64,000 bases of DNA from Aliarcobacter cryaerophilus (lineage in GTDB: Bacteria > Campylobacterota > Campylobacteria > Campylobacterales > Arcobacteraceae), in NCBI RefSeq assembly GCF_014352935.1, contig NZ_CP060694.1, forward strand, positions 1,860,001 to 1,924,000, read 5' to 3'. Position 1 is the first letter of the stretch. Each line of letters starts with the position of its first letter. Below the pieces are notes generated by a model. That model saw only the letters and a program-made list of their open reading frames with translations, did not search any database and was not told the origin of the DNA. Of this stretch, positions 36,948 through 46,582 are shown piece by piece. Position numbers and translations under genes: made by a program.

Positions 36948-37938
36948 TAAACTCTACTTTTCTTTCACCTGATTTTAGTTCACCAATTACATAACCATCA
37001 GTTGAAGCTAAAATAGAGTCAACATTTGAAGGATTTACTACAAGAATCATTCCAACACCCATATTAAATGTTCTATACATCTCTTCAAGCTCTACATGTT
37101 TACTCATAAATTCAAATATTGGTAAAACTTTGATTTTACTTCTATTTACAACAGCAGTTAAATTTTCTGGTAAAACTCTTGGAAGATTTTCAGTAATTCC
37201 ACCACCAGTGATGTGTGCTAATGCATTTATTTTATCTTTGTTGGCTTTAAACTCTTTTACATAAATTCTTGTAGGTTCAAGTAAAACATCTTTTAATTTT
37301 TTACCTTGAAAATCATCCTCTAAACTCATACCAAGTTTTTCTAAAAGAAGTTTTCGCACAAGTGAAAATCCATTTGAGTGAACTCCTGAACTTGGAAGCG
37401 CAATTAAAACATCTCCAGCACTTACTCTTTCAACTCTATCAAGCTCATCTTTTTCAGCTATTCCTACACAAAAACCAGCTAAATCAAAATCACCCTCTTT
37501 ATACATACCTGGCATCTCAGCTGTTTCTCCACCAATTAGTGCACACTCGCTTCTAATACAACCTTGCGCAATTCCTTTTACAACTTGAGTTGCTTCTTCA
37601 ACTTCAAGTTTTGCAGTTGCATAATAATCAAGGAAAAATAGTGGCTCTCCAAAGTTACAAAGCAGATCATTTGTACACATAGCAACTAAATCAATACCAA
37701 CAGTGTCAAATTTTTTTGCATCAATTGCTAATTTTAATTTTGTTCCAACACCATCTGTTCCAGCTAAAATAACAGGCTTTTTGTAACCACTTGGAAGTTC
37801 AAAAGCACCAGCGAAAGAGCCAATTCCTCCAAGAACTCCAGGAATCATTGTAGATTTTACATAAGGTTTGATATTTTCTACAAACTGATTTCCTGCATCA
37901 ATATCAACTCCTGCATCTTTGTAACTAACTGTTGCCAT
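36943..37938 (-). CDS. purM: Phosphoribosylformylglycinamidine cyclo-ligase
   Basis: AIR synthetase of purine biosynthesis, 331 residues. It begins YKDAGVDIDAGNQFVENIKPYVK and has the family motifs AGTDGVGTKLKLA, ALIGGETAEMPGMY, LPSSGVHSNGFSLVRKLL, HITGGGITENLPRVLP and FNMGVGMILVV. Length is typical. It is read on the minus strand, away from the speE-like gene upstream. Confidence 0.97.
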   Translation of the reverse strand: MATVSYKDAGVDIDAGNQFVENIKPYVKSTMIPGVLGGIGSFAGAFELPSGYKKPVILAGTDGVGTKLKLAIDAKKFDTVGIDLVAMCTNDLLCNFGEPLFFLDYYATAKLEVEEATQVVKGIAQGCIRSECALIGGETAEMPGMYKEGDFDLAGFCVGIAEKDELDRVERVSAGDVLIALPSSGVHSNGFSLVRKLLLEKLGMSLEDDFQGKKLKDVLLEPTRIYVKEFKANKDKINALAHITGGGITENLPRVLPENLTAVVNRSKIKVLPIFEFMSKHVELEEMYRTFNMGVGMILVVNPSNVDSILASTDGYVIGELKSGERKVEFR

Positions 37939-38034
37939 TTTTTACCTTTTTTCGTAATATTCTCAAATCTTAAGATTTATTAAAAATTTTTCGGTATTAT
38001 AGCAGACTATTTATAAATTTTAAGGAATTGAAAA

Positions 38035-38583
38035 ATGAAAGATAATATTACATTTAGTGAAATGATGGTACATATACCACTTTGCACACATAAACATGCT
38101 AAAGATATTTTAGTAGTATCTCAAGAAAATAGTGATTTAATAAATGAGCTTGATAGACATAAAAAAGAGTCTAATTACAAATTTATTGAACTAAACGATT
38201 TAGAAAAAATTGAAAACAAATCTTACGATATAGTAATTTTACCAAATACAAAACTAGATATAAAAATTGTAGGAAAGCTTTTTGATATTTTAAAAGATGA
38301 TGGGCTTATTGCATTTTCTTCAAAAGTTTTTTCAAGAGATGATAATAGATTAATTGATGATTTAAAACTAGTAGGTGAAAAATTCTGGATAGCAATGCCT
38401 TACAGATTTGGACACCAAGCTTCAATAATTGCTTCAAAAAAATATCACCCAACGGCTGATTTAAATCTTCAAAGAGCAGATTTTCTTGATGATTTAGAGT
38501 ATTATTCAAGTGAAATTCATATAGCTTCTTTTGTTTTTCCAGCAAAACAACATAAAGATTTAACAGGTATTGCAAAAAGATAG
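38035..38583 (+). CDS. Spermidine synthase-like protein, truncated family member
   Basis: The 182-residue product resembles the C-terminal part of SpeE-type aminopropyltransferases: FSEMMVHIPLCTHKHAKDILVV, YDIVILPNTKL and the late motif HIASFVFPAKQHKDL. It lacks the SAM-type GGGDG loop, being about 80 residues short of SpeE proteins. It precedes coaE, as speE does in H. pylori, supporting the family call. Without the cosubstrate loop, catalysis is doubtful; it may be an evolved or inactive version. Confidence 0.65.
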   Translation: MKDNITFSEMMVHIPLCTHKHAKDILVVSQENSDLINELDRHKKESNYKFIELNDLEKIENKSYDIVILPNTKLDIKIVGKLFDILKDDGLIAFSSKVFSRDDNRLIDDLKLVGEKFWIAMPYRFGHQASIIASKKYHPTADLNLQRADFLDDLEYYSSEIHIASFVFPAKQHKDLTGIAKR

Positions 38584-38584
38584 T

Positions 38585-39187
38585 ATGAAACAAAAAAAAG
38601 AAGATAGTTTTAAAAATGCAATTGCACTTACAGGAGGAATTGCAACTGGTAAAAGTACAGTTTGCAACCTTCTAAAACTTCATGGTTTTTTAATAATAGA
38701 TGCTGATAAAATAGCTCATAAACTATTAGATGAAAATAGTCAAAAAATAGAAGAACTTTTTGGAAAACAATATGTTGAAAATGGAAAAGTTTTAAGAAAA
38801 GAGTTGGGTAAAATAATATTTTCTAATGAAGAGAATAAACTAAAACTTGAAGCACTACTTCATCCACTAATTTTTCAGAAAATCGAAAAAGAGGCAAAAC
38901 TCTTTGAAGAACAAAATAAACCTTATATTGTTGATATTCCTCTATTTTTTGAAAAGATGCACTACCCTATTTCTAAATCAATTGTTATTTATACTCCAAA
39001 AGATTTGCAAATAAAAAGATTGCAAAATAGAGATAATATAAGCAAAGAAGAAGCTATGTTGAAAATTTCAAATCAGATGGATATTGAAGAGAAAAAAAGC
39101 TTGGGTACATATATAATAGATAACTCAAAAGATTTAAAACATCTTCAAAATGAAGTAGAAAATTTGATATCAAAGGTTTTAAATTAG
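38585..39187 (+). CDS. coaE: Dephospho-CoA kinase
   Basis: Last enzyme of coenzyme A synthesis, 200 residues. The P-loop is ALTGGIATGKSTVCNLL; DADKIAHKLL and YIVDIPLFFEKM follow, then IKRLQNRDNISKEEA (lid) and YIIDNSKDLKHL. The start is ATG 38585, just after the speE-like stop; a TTG at 38570 in frame overlaps the previous gene and is less likely. It ends in a strong hairpin terminator. Confidence 0.95.
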   Translation: MKQKKEDSFKNAIALTGGIATGKSTVCNLLKLHGFLIIDADKIAHKLLDENSQKIEELFGKQYVENGKVLRKELGKIIFSNEENKLKLEALLHPLIFQKIEKEAKLFEEQNKPYIVDIPLFFEKMHYPISKSIVIYTPKDLQIKRLQNRDNISKEEAMLKISNQMDIEEKKSLGTYIIDNSKDLKHLQNEVENLISKVLN

Positions 39188-39212
39188 CTCCTTTACTTAG
39201 GAGCTAATTTTT
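39181..39212. terminator. Terminator between coaE and thioredoxin-like gene
   Basis: AAATTAGCTCC / GGAGCTAATTT, perfect 11-bp stem with an 8-nt loop, followed by TTTTT on the plus strand. It also ends the minus-strand gene at 39211. Confidence 0.8.
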
Positions 39213-40227
39213 ACTCTGCTACATTTATATCTATGCCTTGTTTTAAAAGTTCATCTTGTCTAACTCTTAAATAATCCAAGTAAGTTTTTGGATACTGTAT
39301 ATAGTGTTTCCCACTAACATATCTTAAAACCTCTTTGAAGTGAAAAGGGAAAAGTAAAGCATCTATTGTTGAGATTAACTTTTTATCATCATAAAGCAAA
39401 ACAGCTGGTCTATAATCTAAATTTATTTTCTCAACCAAAGATTTTGCTGTAGTTTTTTCACCTGTTGGTAAAATTAACTCTTTTGTACTATTTGCATCAA
39501 CTCTAATAACTGTAAATTTTGAAAACTCATCAATTACATCTTTATTTGTTAGAATTTTATTGTGAAAATGGTCACATTGAATACAACTTTTATCTTCAAA
39601 AACAATTGCAACAGGAGTTTTTATTTTAGATAAATCATTTAAATCTTTAAACATTTTATTTGGTATAAAAGCATATGTATCTTTTTTATCTAACTTACTT
39701 AAGTATGATGTGAAATCCATTTTTTCATAAGATTTTGTCTGTATAAAATCCAAAATATATTGAAAATCTTTACTATTTCTATATCCATTTACTCTAGCTA
39801 CTATCTCTTTATTTGAATTAAAAATAAGAAGTGTTGGACTATATTGAATTTTTAATTTTTCTGTTAAATCTTTTTCAGTTAAGACATCTCCATCAACCCA
39901 AGTTAATTCACGACTTCCTTTAACATTTAGTTCAATAACATCAAAATTATTTTTGATAAATTGGCTAGTTTTGTTATCTTCTTCAAAACTCTCTTTTAGC
40001 ATTTTTGAACAATAAGGACAACCTTCAAAATCCAAAAATATCATAAAATGCTTATTCTTTTCAGTAGCTTCTTCAATATCTTCACTTATATCTAAAAAAC
40101 TATCCTTAAACCAACTAGGTACTTCATGATTTGAAGAACCAATAACTTTCCCCTCTTTTGCGTTTAAAGTTGTAGCAAAAAATATTGCAACAAAAATTAA
40201 AAATAAACGTCTAAATATAAACTTCAT
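39211..40227 (-). CDS. Exported tandem thioredoxin-fold protein
   Basis: The 338-residue product has a signal peptide (FIFRRLFLIFVAIFFATTLNA) and two thioredoxin-like domains. The first has the active-site motif GCPYCSKM (FLDFEGCPYC), the second SCIQCDHFH. Each is followed by the cis-Pro-type segment (YSPTLLIFN, YRPAVLLYDD). It probably works in the periplasm on disulfides or in thiol transfer, similar to SoxW-type proteins. The start is ATG 40227 after TATAGGAGAGATT; the ORF could extend 13 codons upstream without a ribosome site. A Fur-like palindrome lies just upstream (40250-40277). Confidence 0.85.
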   Translation of the reverse strand: MKFIFRRLFLIFVAIFFATTLNAKEGKVIGSSNHEVPSWFKDSFLDISEDIEEATEKNKHFMIFLDFEGCPYCSKMLKESFEEDNKTSQFIKNNFDVIELNVKGSRELTWVDGDVLTEKDLTEKLKIQYSPTLLIFNSNKEIVARVNGYRNSKDFQYILDFIQTKSYEKMDFTSYLSKLDKKDTYAFIPNKMFKDLNDLSKIKTPVAIVFEDKSCIQCDHFHNKILTNKDVIDEFSKFTVIRVDANSTKELILPTGEKTTAKSLVEKINLDYRPAVLLYDDKKLISTIDALLFPFHFKEVLRYVSGKHYIQYPKTYLDYLRVRQDELLKQGIDINVAE

Positions 40228-40249
40228 AATCTCTCCTATATTTAAAATA

Positions 40250-40277
40250 ATAATGATTCTATTCAAATTATCATTAT
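40250..40277. promoter_or_regulatory. Fur-box-like inverted repeat
   Basis: ATAATGAT and ATCATTAT face each other across 12 nt, in a gap of 208 nt between the thioredoxin-like gene and ccoG. The half-sites look like the GATAATGAT unit of Fur boxes, though the spacing is longer than the classic 19-mer. AT-rich chance is a real alternative. Confidence 0.3.
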
Positions 40278-40435
40278 AAAAAGCTATAAATTTGAATTCT
40301 TTAATCTAAAAATGATAGAATTCTTCTTATAAAATAAAATTTACTATAAATATAATTTAATCTTATGATAAATGTCTATAAGAATAAATTGTGTTTATAT
40401 AAAATCTTAATATTTTTTATGTAAAAGGATTTAAA

Positions 40436-41821
40436 ATGAGCGAAAAAAATGAGTTTGTAAAAAAAACTTCTTATCGTAAAAAGAGATATTTTGTTTATGC
40501 AATTGTTTCAATAATATCATTAGTGATGCCATTTATTCAAGTAAATGGAAATCAATTATTCTTATTATCTTTTGATAAAAAACAGTTTCATCTTATGGGA
40601 ACTGCTTTTGATATGCAAGAGTTATACTTAATGCCATTTTTATTGATGTTGCTATTTATAGGAATTTTTGCAATAACTTCAATTGGTGGTAGAGCTTGGT
40701 GTGGTTGGGCATGTCCTCAGACAATTTTTAGAGTAATTTATAGAGATTTAATTGAATCAACACTTTTAAAACTTAGAAGAATAAAAAATAAACAAAAAGA
40801 TATTGATTTAAGTAAAAATGGAAATAAAATCAAAAAATTTATTGGTGTAATTTTATGGTCTATTTTATCTTTAGTTGCAGCATCAAACTTTATGTGGTAT
40901 TTTGTTCCTCCTCAAGACTTTTTTGCTTATATTCAAGACCCACTTGAACATATGTTTTTAATAGGAATTGTTTTAAGTATAGCTGCATTTTTAATCTATG
41001 ATGTAATTATTTTAAAAGAAGATTTCTGTGTATATATCTGTCCTTATTCAAGGGTTCAATCTGTTTTATATGATAATAATACTTATCAAGCAATCTACTC
41101 TACAAAAAGAGGTGGAAAAATATATGATGAAAATAAAGAAAAAGTTGTTTGGAAAATAAAAGATTTACCAGACCCTGCAAATGAGTGTACTGCTTGTGAA
41201 GCTTGTGTTACTGTTTGCCCTACTCATATTGATATTAGAAAAGGTTTACAACTAGAGTGTATAAACTGTCTTGAGTGTGTAGATGCTTGTACAACAGTTA
41301 TGGGAAAACTTGGAAAACCATCTTTAGTTCAATGGTCAAGTACAAATACTATAGTTGAAAATAAACCAACAAAACTTCTTAGAAAAACAACAATTATGTA
41401 TTTCATCTCTCTTACTATCACTTTTGCTCTACTTTTTGCTATGAGTGGAGAAAAAGAGTATATGCTTTTAAATGTTAATAAAGATACAGAACTTTATAAG
41501 ATAAAAGATGGAAATGTTGTATCAAATAACTATTTATTACTTTTCCAAAATACTGAGTCAAAAACTCTAACTTACGAATTAGAAATAGTAGATAATCCAG
41601 ATATAAAAATCACAAGATTTGAACCATTTACTCTAAGTCCTGGAAAAATGGCAAAAAAAGTTGTGATACTTGAAACAGATAAACTTTTAGTAGATAATAA
41701 TCTAAAAGATACTCCAATTACAGTAACTATTAAGGCTTATGCTAAAGAGGATCCAGAAAAAGTAAAAGTATTTAGAAAAGCTACTTTCTTCTTCCCTAGA
41801 TCTGATAAACTTCAAAAATAA
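40436..41821 (+). CDS. ccoG: Cytochrome c oxidase accessory protein CcoG
   Basis: Membrane iron-sulfur protein needed for cbb3 oxidase assembly (copper delivery/reduction). The 461 residues show five hydrophobic segments, GRAWCGWACPQTIFRVIYRD, CVYICPYSRVQS, and a ferredoxin-type region CTACEACVTVCPTHIDIRKG with CINCLECVDAC. The C-terminus is a periplasmic immunoglobulin-like domain (IgG-like KITRFEPFTLSPGKM). Length is normal. It is alone on its strand, ending in a strong terminator. Confidence 0.94.
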   Translation: MSEKNEFVKKTSYRKKRYFVYAIVSIISLVMPFIQVNGNQLFLLSFDKKQFHLMGTAFDMQELYLMPFLLMLLFIGIFAITSIGGRAWCGWACPQTIFRVIYRDLIESTLLKLRRIKNKQKDIDLSKNGNKIKKFIGVILWSILSLVAASNFMWYFVPPQDFFAYIQDPLEHMFLIGIVLSIAAFLIYDVIILKEDFCVYICPYSRVQSVLYDNNTYQAIYSTKRGGKIYDENKEKVVWKIKDLPDPANECTACEACVTVCPTHIDIRKGLQLECINCLECVDACTTVMGKLGKPSLVQWSSTNTIVENKPTKLLRKTTIMYFISLTITFALLFAMSGEKEYMLLNVNKDTELYKIKDGNVVSNNYLLLFQNTESKTLTYELEIVDNPDIKITRFEPFTLSPGKMAKKVVILETDKLLVDNNLKDTPITVTIKAYAKEDPEKVKVFRKATFFFPRSDKLQK

Positions 41822-41851
41822 ATATAGAGTGCAATAGCACTCTATATTTTT
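41821..41851 (+). terminator. Terminator after ccoG
   Basis: AATATAGAGTGC-AATA-GCACTCTATATT, perfect 12-bp stem followed by a T run, starting at the last base of the ccoG stop. Confidence 0.85.
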
Positions 41852-41931
41852 AAATATCTTCTTAATTAAAATTTAGATAAAATCACAGCTTATATATTTT
41901 AAAAATTCAATAATATTTACGGAGTATTTTA

Positions 41932-43548
41932 ATGACAAAATTCATTTTTGTAACAGGTGGAGTTTTAAGTTCTTTAGGAAAAGGAATTACATCGGCTTCA
42001 ATTGCTACAATATTAAAACAATCTGGATTTAAAGTAAGTATGTTAAAAATTGATCCTTACTTAAATGTAGATCCAGGAACTATGAGCCCTTTAGAACATG
42101 GAGAAGTTTTTGTAACAGCTGATGGAGCTGAAACTGACCTTGATTTAGGAAACTATGAAAGATTTATAGATAGAACTTTAACAAAAATAAATAGTTTTAC
42201 AACTGGTCAAGTTTATCAAAGTGTTATAAAAAGGGAGAGAGAAGGTGGTTATCTTGGAAAAACTATTCAAGTAATTCCTCATGTTGTTGATGAGATAAAA
42301 AATAGAATTTTTGCTGCTGCTGAAGGAAATGAATTTTTAATTATTGAAATTGGTGGAACTGTTGGAGATATAGAGAGTCTTCCATTCCTAGAAGCTATTC
42401 GTTCTATTAGACACGAACTTCCAAAATCAAACACTATGAATATTCATGTAAGTTTAGTTCCATATATTAAAGCAGCTGGTGAGCTTAAAACAAAACCAAC
42501 TCAACACTCTGTTCAAGAGTTAAGAAGAATTGGTATAACTCCTCATATGTTAGTTTGTAGAACAGAAAAAGAGCTTCCAAAAGCTCTAAAAGACAAATTA
42601 GCACTATCTTGTGACATTGATAGAAATGCTGTTATTGAAGCTGGTGATGCGCAATCTATTTATCAAATGCCTTTACATTTTATAAAAGATGGTATTTTAA
42701 CTCCTCTTCAAGAACATTTTAATATTAAAATAAAACCAAATATGGAGAAATGGGACACTTTAGTAAAAAATATTTTAGTTCCGCAAGATGAAGTTACTAT
42801 TGGCTTTGTTGGAAAATATCTTGATTTAAAAGAGTCTTACAAATCTTTAACTGAAGCTTTAATTCATGCAGGTGCTCACCTAAATACAAAAATAAATATT
42901 CACTGGTGTGATAGTGAAAGAATTGAAGATTTAGGAGCTTATGAAGTTATTGGGAATGTAGATGCTATCTTAGTTGCAGGTGGTTTTGGAGCAAGAGGCG
43001 TTAAAGGAAAACTTGAAGCTATTAAATATGCAAGAGAAAATAATATAACTTTCTTAGGAATTTGTCTAGGAATGCAACTTGCAATTATTGAGTTTGCTAG
43101 AAATGTTTTAGGAATTGAAGATGCAAACTCTATTGAATTTGATAGTGAAACAAAAAATCCTCTAATATATTTAATTGATAAATTTATTGATCAAAGCGGA
43201 AATAAACAACTAAGAACTAGTAAATCACCTCTTGGTGGAACTATGAGATTAGGAGAGTATCCTTTTGAACCACTAAAAGGTTCAAAACTACAAAAAGCAT
43301 ATGGAAATAATAAAGAGTATTTTGAAAGACATAGACATAGATATGAAGCAAATCCAAAATATAAAGAGGCTTTAGAAAAAGCTGGAATGATTATTTGCGG
43401 TGAATCAAATGGACTTATTGAAGCAGTTGAACTACAAGACCATCCTTGGTTTGTAGGTGTTCAATTTCATCCTGAATTTACATCTCATTTAGAGACACCA
43501 AATCCTATAATTTTGGATTTTGTAAGAAAAGCTAACTCTCCTAAATAA
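41932..43548 (+). CDS. pyrG: CTP synthase
   Basis: Makes CTP from UTP with glutamine as ammonia donor. The 538 residues have the synthetase P-loop [37 protein letters not shown], and a glutaminase domain with nucleophile elbow [15 protein letters not shown] and the His/Glu segment QFHPEFTSH. All catalytic residues are intact, unlike the CarA-type protein in this window. Its stop overlaps the recJ start by 1 nt. Confidence 0.97.
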   Translation: MTKFIFVTGGVLSSLGKGITSASIATILKQSGFKVSMLKIDPYLNVDPGTMSPLEHGEVFVTADGAETDLDLGNYERFIDRTLTKINSFTTGQVYQSVIKREREGGYLGKTIQVIPHVVDEIKNRIFAAAEGNEFLIIEIGGTVGDIESLPFLEAIRSIRHELPKSNTMNIHVSLVPYIKAAGELKTKPTQHSVQELRRIGITPHMLVCRTEKELPKALKDKLALSCDIDRNAVIEAGDAQSIYQMPLHFIKDGILTPLQEHFNIKIKPNMEKWDTLVKNILVPQDEVTIGFVGKYLDLKESYKSLTEALIHAGAHLNTKINIHWCDSERIEDLGAYEVIGNVDAILVAGGFGARGVKGKLEAIKYARENNITFLGICLGMQLAIIEFARNVLGIEDANSIEFDSETKNPLIYLIDKFIDQSGNKQLRTSKSPLGGTMRLGEYPFEPLKGSKLQKAYGNNKEYFERHRHRYEANPKYKEALEKAGMIICGESNGLIEAVELQDHPWFVGVQFHPEFTSHLETPNPIILDFVRKANSPK

Positions 43549-45113
43549 TGTCGAAAATCACAAAGGATAGACTTTTTGAAATCTTAAATGCAAGGCATTT
43601 GAATAATCCATATTCAAAACTTGCATCTATACCATCTTTTAATAACTTCAAAGATATTAATATCGCTACAAAAAGAGTAAAACAAGCTATTTTGAGTGGT
43701 GAAAAAATAACTATTGTTGGAGATTATGATGTAGATGGTATTGTATCTACGACTATTATGTTAGATTTTTTTAACTCTTTGGGTATAAAAGTTGATTATA
43801 TTATTCCAAATAGATTTGAGCATGGTTATGGTTTATCTGTTAAAATTGTTGATATGATTGATAGTGGTTTAGTAATTACTGTTGATAATGGAATAACTGC
43901 ATATGAAGCATCTTTAAAACTAAAAGAGAAGAATATTGATTTAATAATCACAGACCACCATACAGTTGGAGATAAAGTTCCAATAGCACTTGCAATTATT
44001 AACCCAAAACAAAATGATTGTAATTTTGAATTTAAAGAGATTTGTGGAGCTCAAGTTGCTTGGTATTTTTGTGCTGCAATAAAAAATGAGATGAACTATG
44101 ATATAAATATGAGTTCATATTTAGACCTTTTATGTTTAGCAATAATTGCAGATATTATGCCTATGACAAGCCTTAATTACACTATGGTAAGACAAGGATT
44201 AAAAAAGATAAAAAACTCTTCTAGAGAAGCTTTTAAACTTTTAAATTCTCACTTAAAAAAAGATATTTTAGTTTCTGATGATATTGGATTTACAATTGCT
44301 CCAAAACTAAATAGTGCTGGTAGAATGGATGATGCAACCATTGCATTAAAATTTTTATTATCAAAAGACCAATCTAGTGCATATGAGAGTTTAGCTGTTT
44401 TAGATGAATTGAATAGTTACAGAAAAACTATTCAAGAGAGAATTTCTAATGAAGCAGAGCAAAAATCAAATAAAGAGGATAGAGCTGTTATTGTTTGGGC
44501 TGAAGATTGGCATGAAGGAATTATTGGTATTGTTGCTTCAAAACTCTCAAATAGTTATAAAAAACCTGCTTTTATATTTTCAATCCAAAATGGTATTGCA
44601 AAAGGTAGTGCAAGAGCGAATTCAAATATAAATTTATATGATTTAATATCTAAAGCTTCACATCTTCTTTTAGGTTTTGGTGGACATAAAAATGCTGCTG
44701 GTCTATCTTTATTGGAAGAAAATCTACCTAAATTTAAAGAAATAATAAATAAAGAACTAGAAAAATCAGATGATATATTGCACAATGAGTTTATAACTTT
44801 GGGTGAACTTGATGTTAGTAGTGTAGATTTGGAGTTTATATCTATTATTGAAAGTTTTGAACCTTATGGACTTGAAAATGATAGACCATTTTTTAAAGTT
44901 TCAAATGCAAATCTTATAAAATCAGAACTAATAGGTAAAGATAAAAATCATCTAAAATTAACTTTAAGTAGTGATGGATTTGTTTTTGAAGCTTTGAAGT
45001 TTTTTAACTCAAATACAAATTTAAATAATAGATTGGATTTGATAATATCAATTTCAAAAAATGAGTTTAGAGGAGTAGTTACTCCAACTTTTTTAATTCA
45101 AGATTTTTTATAA
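43548..45113 (+). CDS. recJ: Single-strand-specific exonuclease RecJ
   Basis: The 521-residue DHH nuclease digests single-stranded DNA 5'-3' in recombination and mismatch repair. Motifs are VGDYDVDGIVSTTIML (motif I), VITVDNGITAYEA, TDHHTVGDKVPIAL (DHH), and the DHHA1-domain GFGGHKNAAGLSL. The OB region follows. Its start overlaps the pyrG stop (TAATG). It ends just before the convergent FlgO-type gene with a 6-nt overlap. Confidence 0.94.
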   Translation: MSKITKDRLFEILNARHLNNPYSKLASIPSFNNFKDINIATKRVKQAILSGEKITIVGDYDVDGIVSTTIMLDFFNSLGIKVDYIIPNRFEHGYGLSVKIVDMIDSGLVITVDNGITAYEASLKLKEKNIDLIITDHHTVGDKVPIALAIINPKQNDCNFEFKEICGAQVAWYFCAAIKNEMNYDINMSSYLDLLCLAIIADIMPMTSLNYTMVRQGLKKIKNSSREAFKLLNSHLKKDILVSDDIGFTIAPKLNSAGRMDDATIALKFLLSKDQSSAYESLAVLDELNSYRKTIQERISNEAEQKSNKEDRAVIVWAEDWHEGIIGIVASKLSNSYKKPAFIFSIQNGIAKGSARANSNINLYDLISKASHLLLGFGGHKNAAGLSLLEENLPKFKEIINKELEKSDDILHNEFITLGELDVSSVDLEFISIIESFEPYGLENDRPFFKVSNANLIKSELIGKDKNHLKLTLSSDGFVFEALKFFNSNTNLNNRLDLIISISKNEFRGVVTPTFLIQDFL

Positions 45114-45707
45114 GACCATAGGTCTTCTAATACTATTTCTAAATTCCATATCTCGATTTTGAGATATTCCCTCAAGATCTAATATTTCACTATCTAAATC
45201 TGTTCTAGCAAAAGATGAACTAAGTATATTTCCACTATTTATATCTATTAATTTTATAAAAAGATTTAAGCTTTTATTAGAAATAGAGTAAGTTCCAACA
45301 ACTGCATATCTTGATTTTACATTATCACTTAAAATTCTATTTTTTTCTCTAGTTAAAAGATTAAACCCAGATGGTCCAAATTCAAACTCTTTTCCTAGTT
45401 CTATCTCTTTTACAATAACATCTAAAGATGATAATCTATCTTTTAAAAGATTTGATAGTAAAAAACCAAGTTGAGATCTATTTTTTAAATTATCAAGATT
45501 TACAAAATCTGATACCAAAACAACCTCATCATAAGCTACATTTTTCTTAATCTTCATAGCTGATTTTTTTACCATATCGTTTAACATTGAATCAAAATTT
45601 GTATTTTTTGAAATTGGGTCTTTATATGCTCCACAAGAGCTTAAAAAAAGTGTTAAGAGCATTAAAGATAGATAAAATCTAAATACTCTTAATTTTTTTA
45701 AAATCAT
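45108..45707 (-). CDS. FlgO-domain lipoprotein (second of a pair)
   Basis: The 199-residue lipoprotein (LSSC lipobox, Cys near 25) has the FlgO fold: DEVVLVSDFVNLDNLKNRSQLGFLLSNLLKDRL and a RYAVVGTYSISNKSLNLFIKLIDINSG. FlgO-domain proteins are outer-membrane proteins linked to the flagellum or surface in Vibrio. Its neighbour at 45712 shares the same pattern, so the two are paralogues. It overlaps recJ by 6 nt. A flagellar role is inferred only from family. Confidence 0.78.
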   Translation of the reverse strand: MILKKLRVFRFYLSLMLLTLFLSSCGAYKDPISKNTNFDSMLNDMVKKSAMKIKKNVAYDEVVLVSDFVNLDNLKNRSQLGFLLSNLLKDRLSSLDVIVKEIELGKEFEFGPSGFNLLTREKNRILSDNVKSRYAVVGTYSISNKSLNLFIKLIDINSGNILSSSFARTDLDSEILDLEGISQNRDMEFRNSIRRPMVL

Positions 45708-45711
45708 AAAA

Positions 45712-46350
45712 CTACTTCTCTTTTACAATTTTTATAGTTCTCATAGGGGGACAATCTCCAAACATTGTACAATCATGAGCTAATCCATGAACATAAGTAG
45801 CTCTTGCACTTGTTATTACTTTTCCAGTTATATTATCAATAACTCTTGCATTTAAAATAACTTTTCCATTTTGTCTTGAGTAAGTACCAACAACAACATA
45901 AGTGCTAGGAACCTCTTTTTTTAGCTCATGTGGTTTTCTACTTAAAAAATACTCACCTTTATCATTCACAGAAATAGCCATTTGACCTCTAAACTCAATT
46001 AGATTAAATCCTCTATTTGATAACTCATCAATCATACTTTCACCAACAACTCTTCCAAACTCTGAAGTTGTTTTGAATTGATCTAATCTTACAAAAGAAG
46101 TTACAATTAATGGCTTACTAGTATCAAGTTTTTTATTTACCATCATCTGTGTTGCAAGAGATGATATAGTTGCTTCTAAACTATTTTGAACTGTAATATT
46201 TTCTTGTTTATAGTTCGCAACATTCATACCAGCTTTCATCTGATTTACCTTATCTGATTCAGTTTGTACCTCTTTGTTTTTTTGAGTACATCCTGCAAGA
46301 ATAGTTATAAAACATACAAAAATAGCAAATTTTAAAATCTGTTTAGACAT
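45712..46350 (-). CDS. FlgO-domain lipoprotein (first of a pair)
   Basis: The 212-residue product carries a lipobox (LAGC) and the FlgO pattern: KPLIVTSFVRLDQFKTTSEFGRVVGESMIDEL, GFNLIEFRGQMAISVNDKGEYF, STYVVVGTYSRQNGKVILNARVIDNITGK. It is 4 nt upstream of its paralogue and transcribed away from the DJ-1/PfpI gene. The C-terminal CTMFGDCPPMRTIKIVKEK is unusual. Confidence 0.8.
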   Translation of the reverse strand: MSKQILKFAIFVCFITILAGCTQKNKEVQTESDKVNQMKAGMNVANYKQENITVQNSLEATISSLATQMMVNKKLDTSKPLIVTSFVRLDQFKTTSEFGRVVGESMIDELSNRGFNLIEFRGQMAISVNDKGEYFLSRKPHELKKEVPSTYVVVGTYSRQNGKVILNARVIDNITGKVITSARATYVHGLAHDCTMFGDCPPMRTIKIVKEK

Positions 46351-46436
46351 TTACAATCCCCTTTTTAAATTCTTAAGATTTTATTTAAAATTTACTTATA
46401 TATCCTTTATAAAAGCTTATATAAACCAAATTTCAA

Positions 46437-46442
46437 TATAAT
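46437..46442 (+). promoter_or_regulatory. -10 box (TATAAT) for the DJ-1/PfpI leader
   Basis: TATAAT in AATATAATAAACTTC lies about 20 nt upstream of the first hairpin. The flanking bases match the mrp promoter (9194) over AATATAATAA and CTTC. Its leader of about 130 nt holds the conserved structured element. Confidence 0.55.
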
Positions 46443-46462
46443 AAACTTCAATTTTGAGTTAA

Positions 46463-46582
46463 GCTTCATTCTTGAAGCCCTTTAGGATTTGCTACTTTAA
46501 CAATTTTCTATAAATTGTGTTAAAAGTAGTTAAAAAATATTAGTTCCTTTTTAAATAGGAACTATTTAAAAAAGGATAATTT
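46463..46582 (+). ncRNA. Structured 5' leader of DJ-1/PfpI gene; candidate cis-regulatory RNA, copy B
   Basis: Three hairpins in the same order as before mrp: hpB 46463-46478 (GCTTCA-TTCT-TGAAGC), hpC 46492-46529 (CTACTTT...AAAGTAG with inner ACAATTT/AAATTGT) and hpD 46542-46563 (AGTTCC/GGAACT). Then comes AAAAAAGGA at 46568-46576 just before ATG 46583. TCCTTTTT (46545-46552) in hpD is complementary to the ribosome site over 8 nt. Against copy A, stem bases change in pairs (CG to TA at the hpB loop base; GG/CC to AC/GT in hpC; GC to AT in hpD) while loop and linker bases such as GAAGCCCTTTAG and GCTACTTT are kept. hpA of copy A is absent here. Confidence 0.6.
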
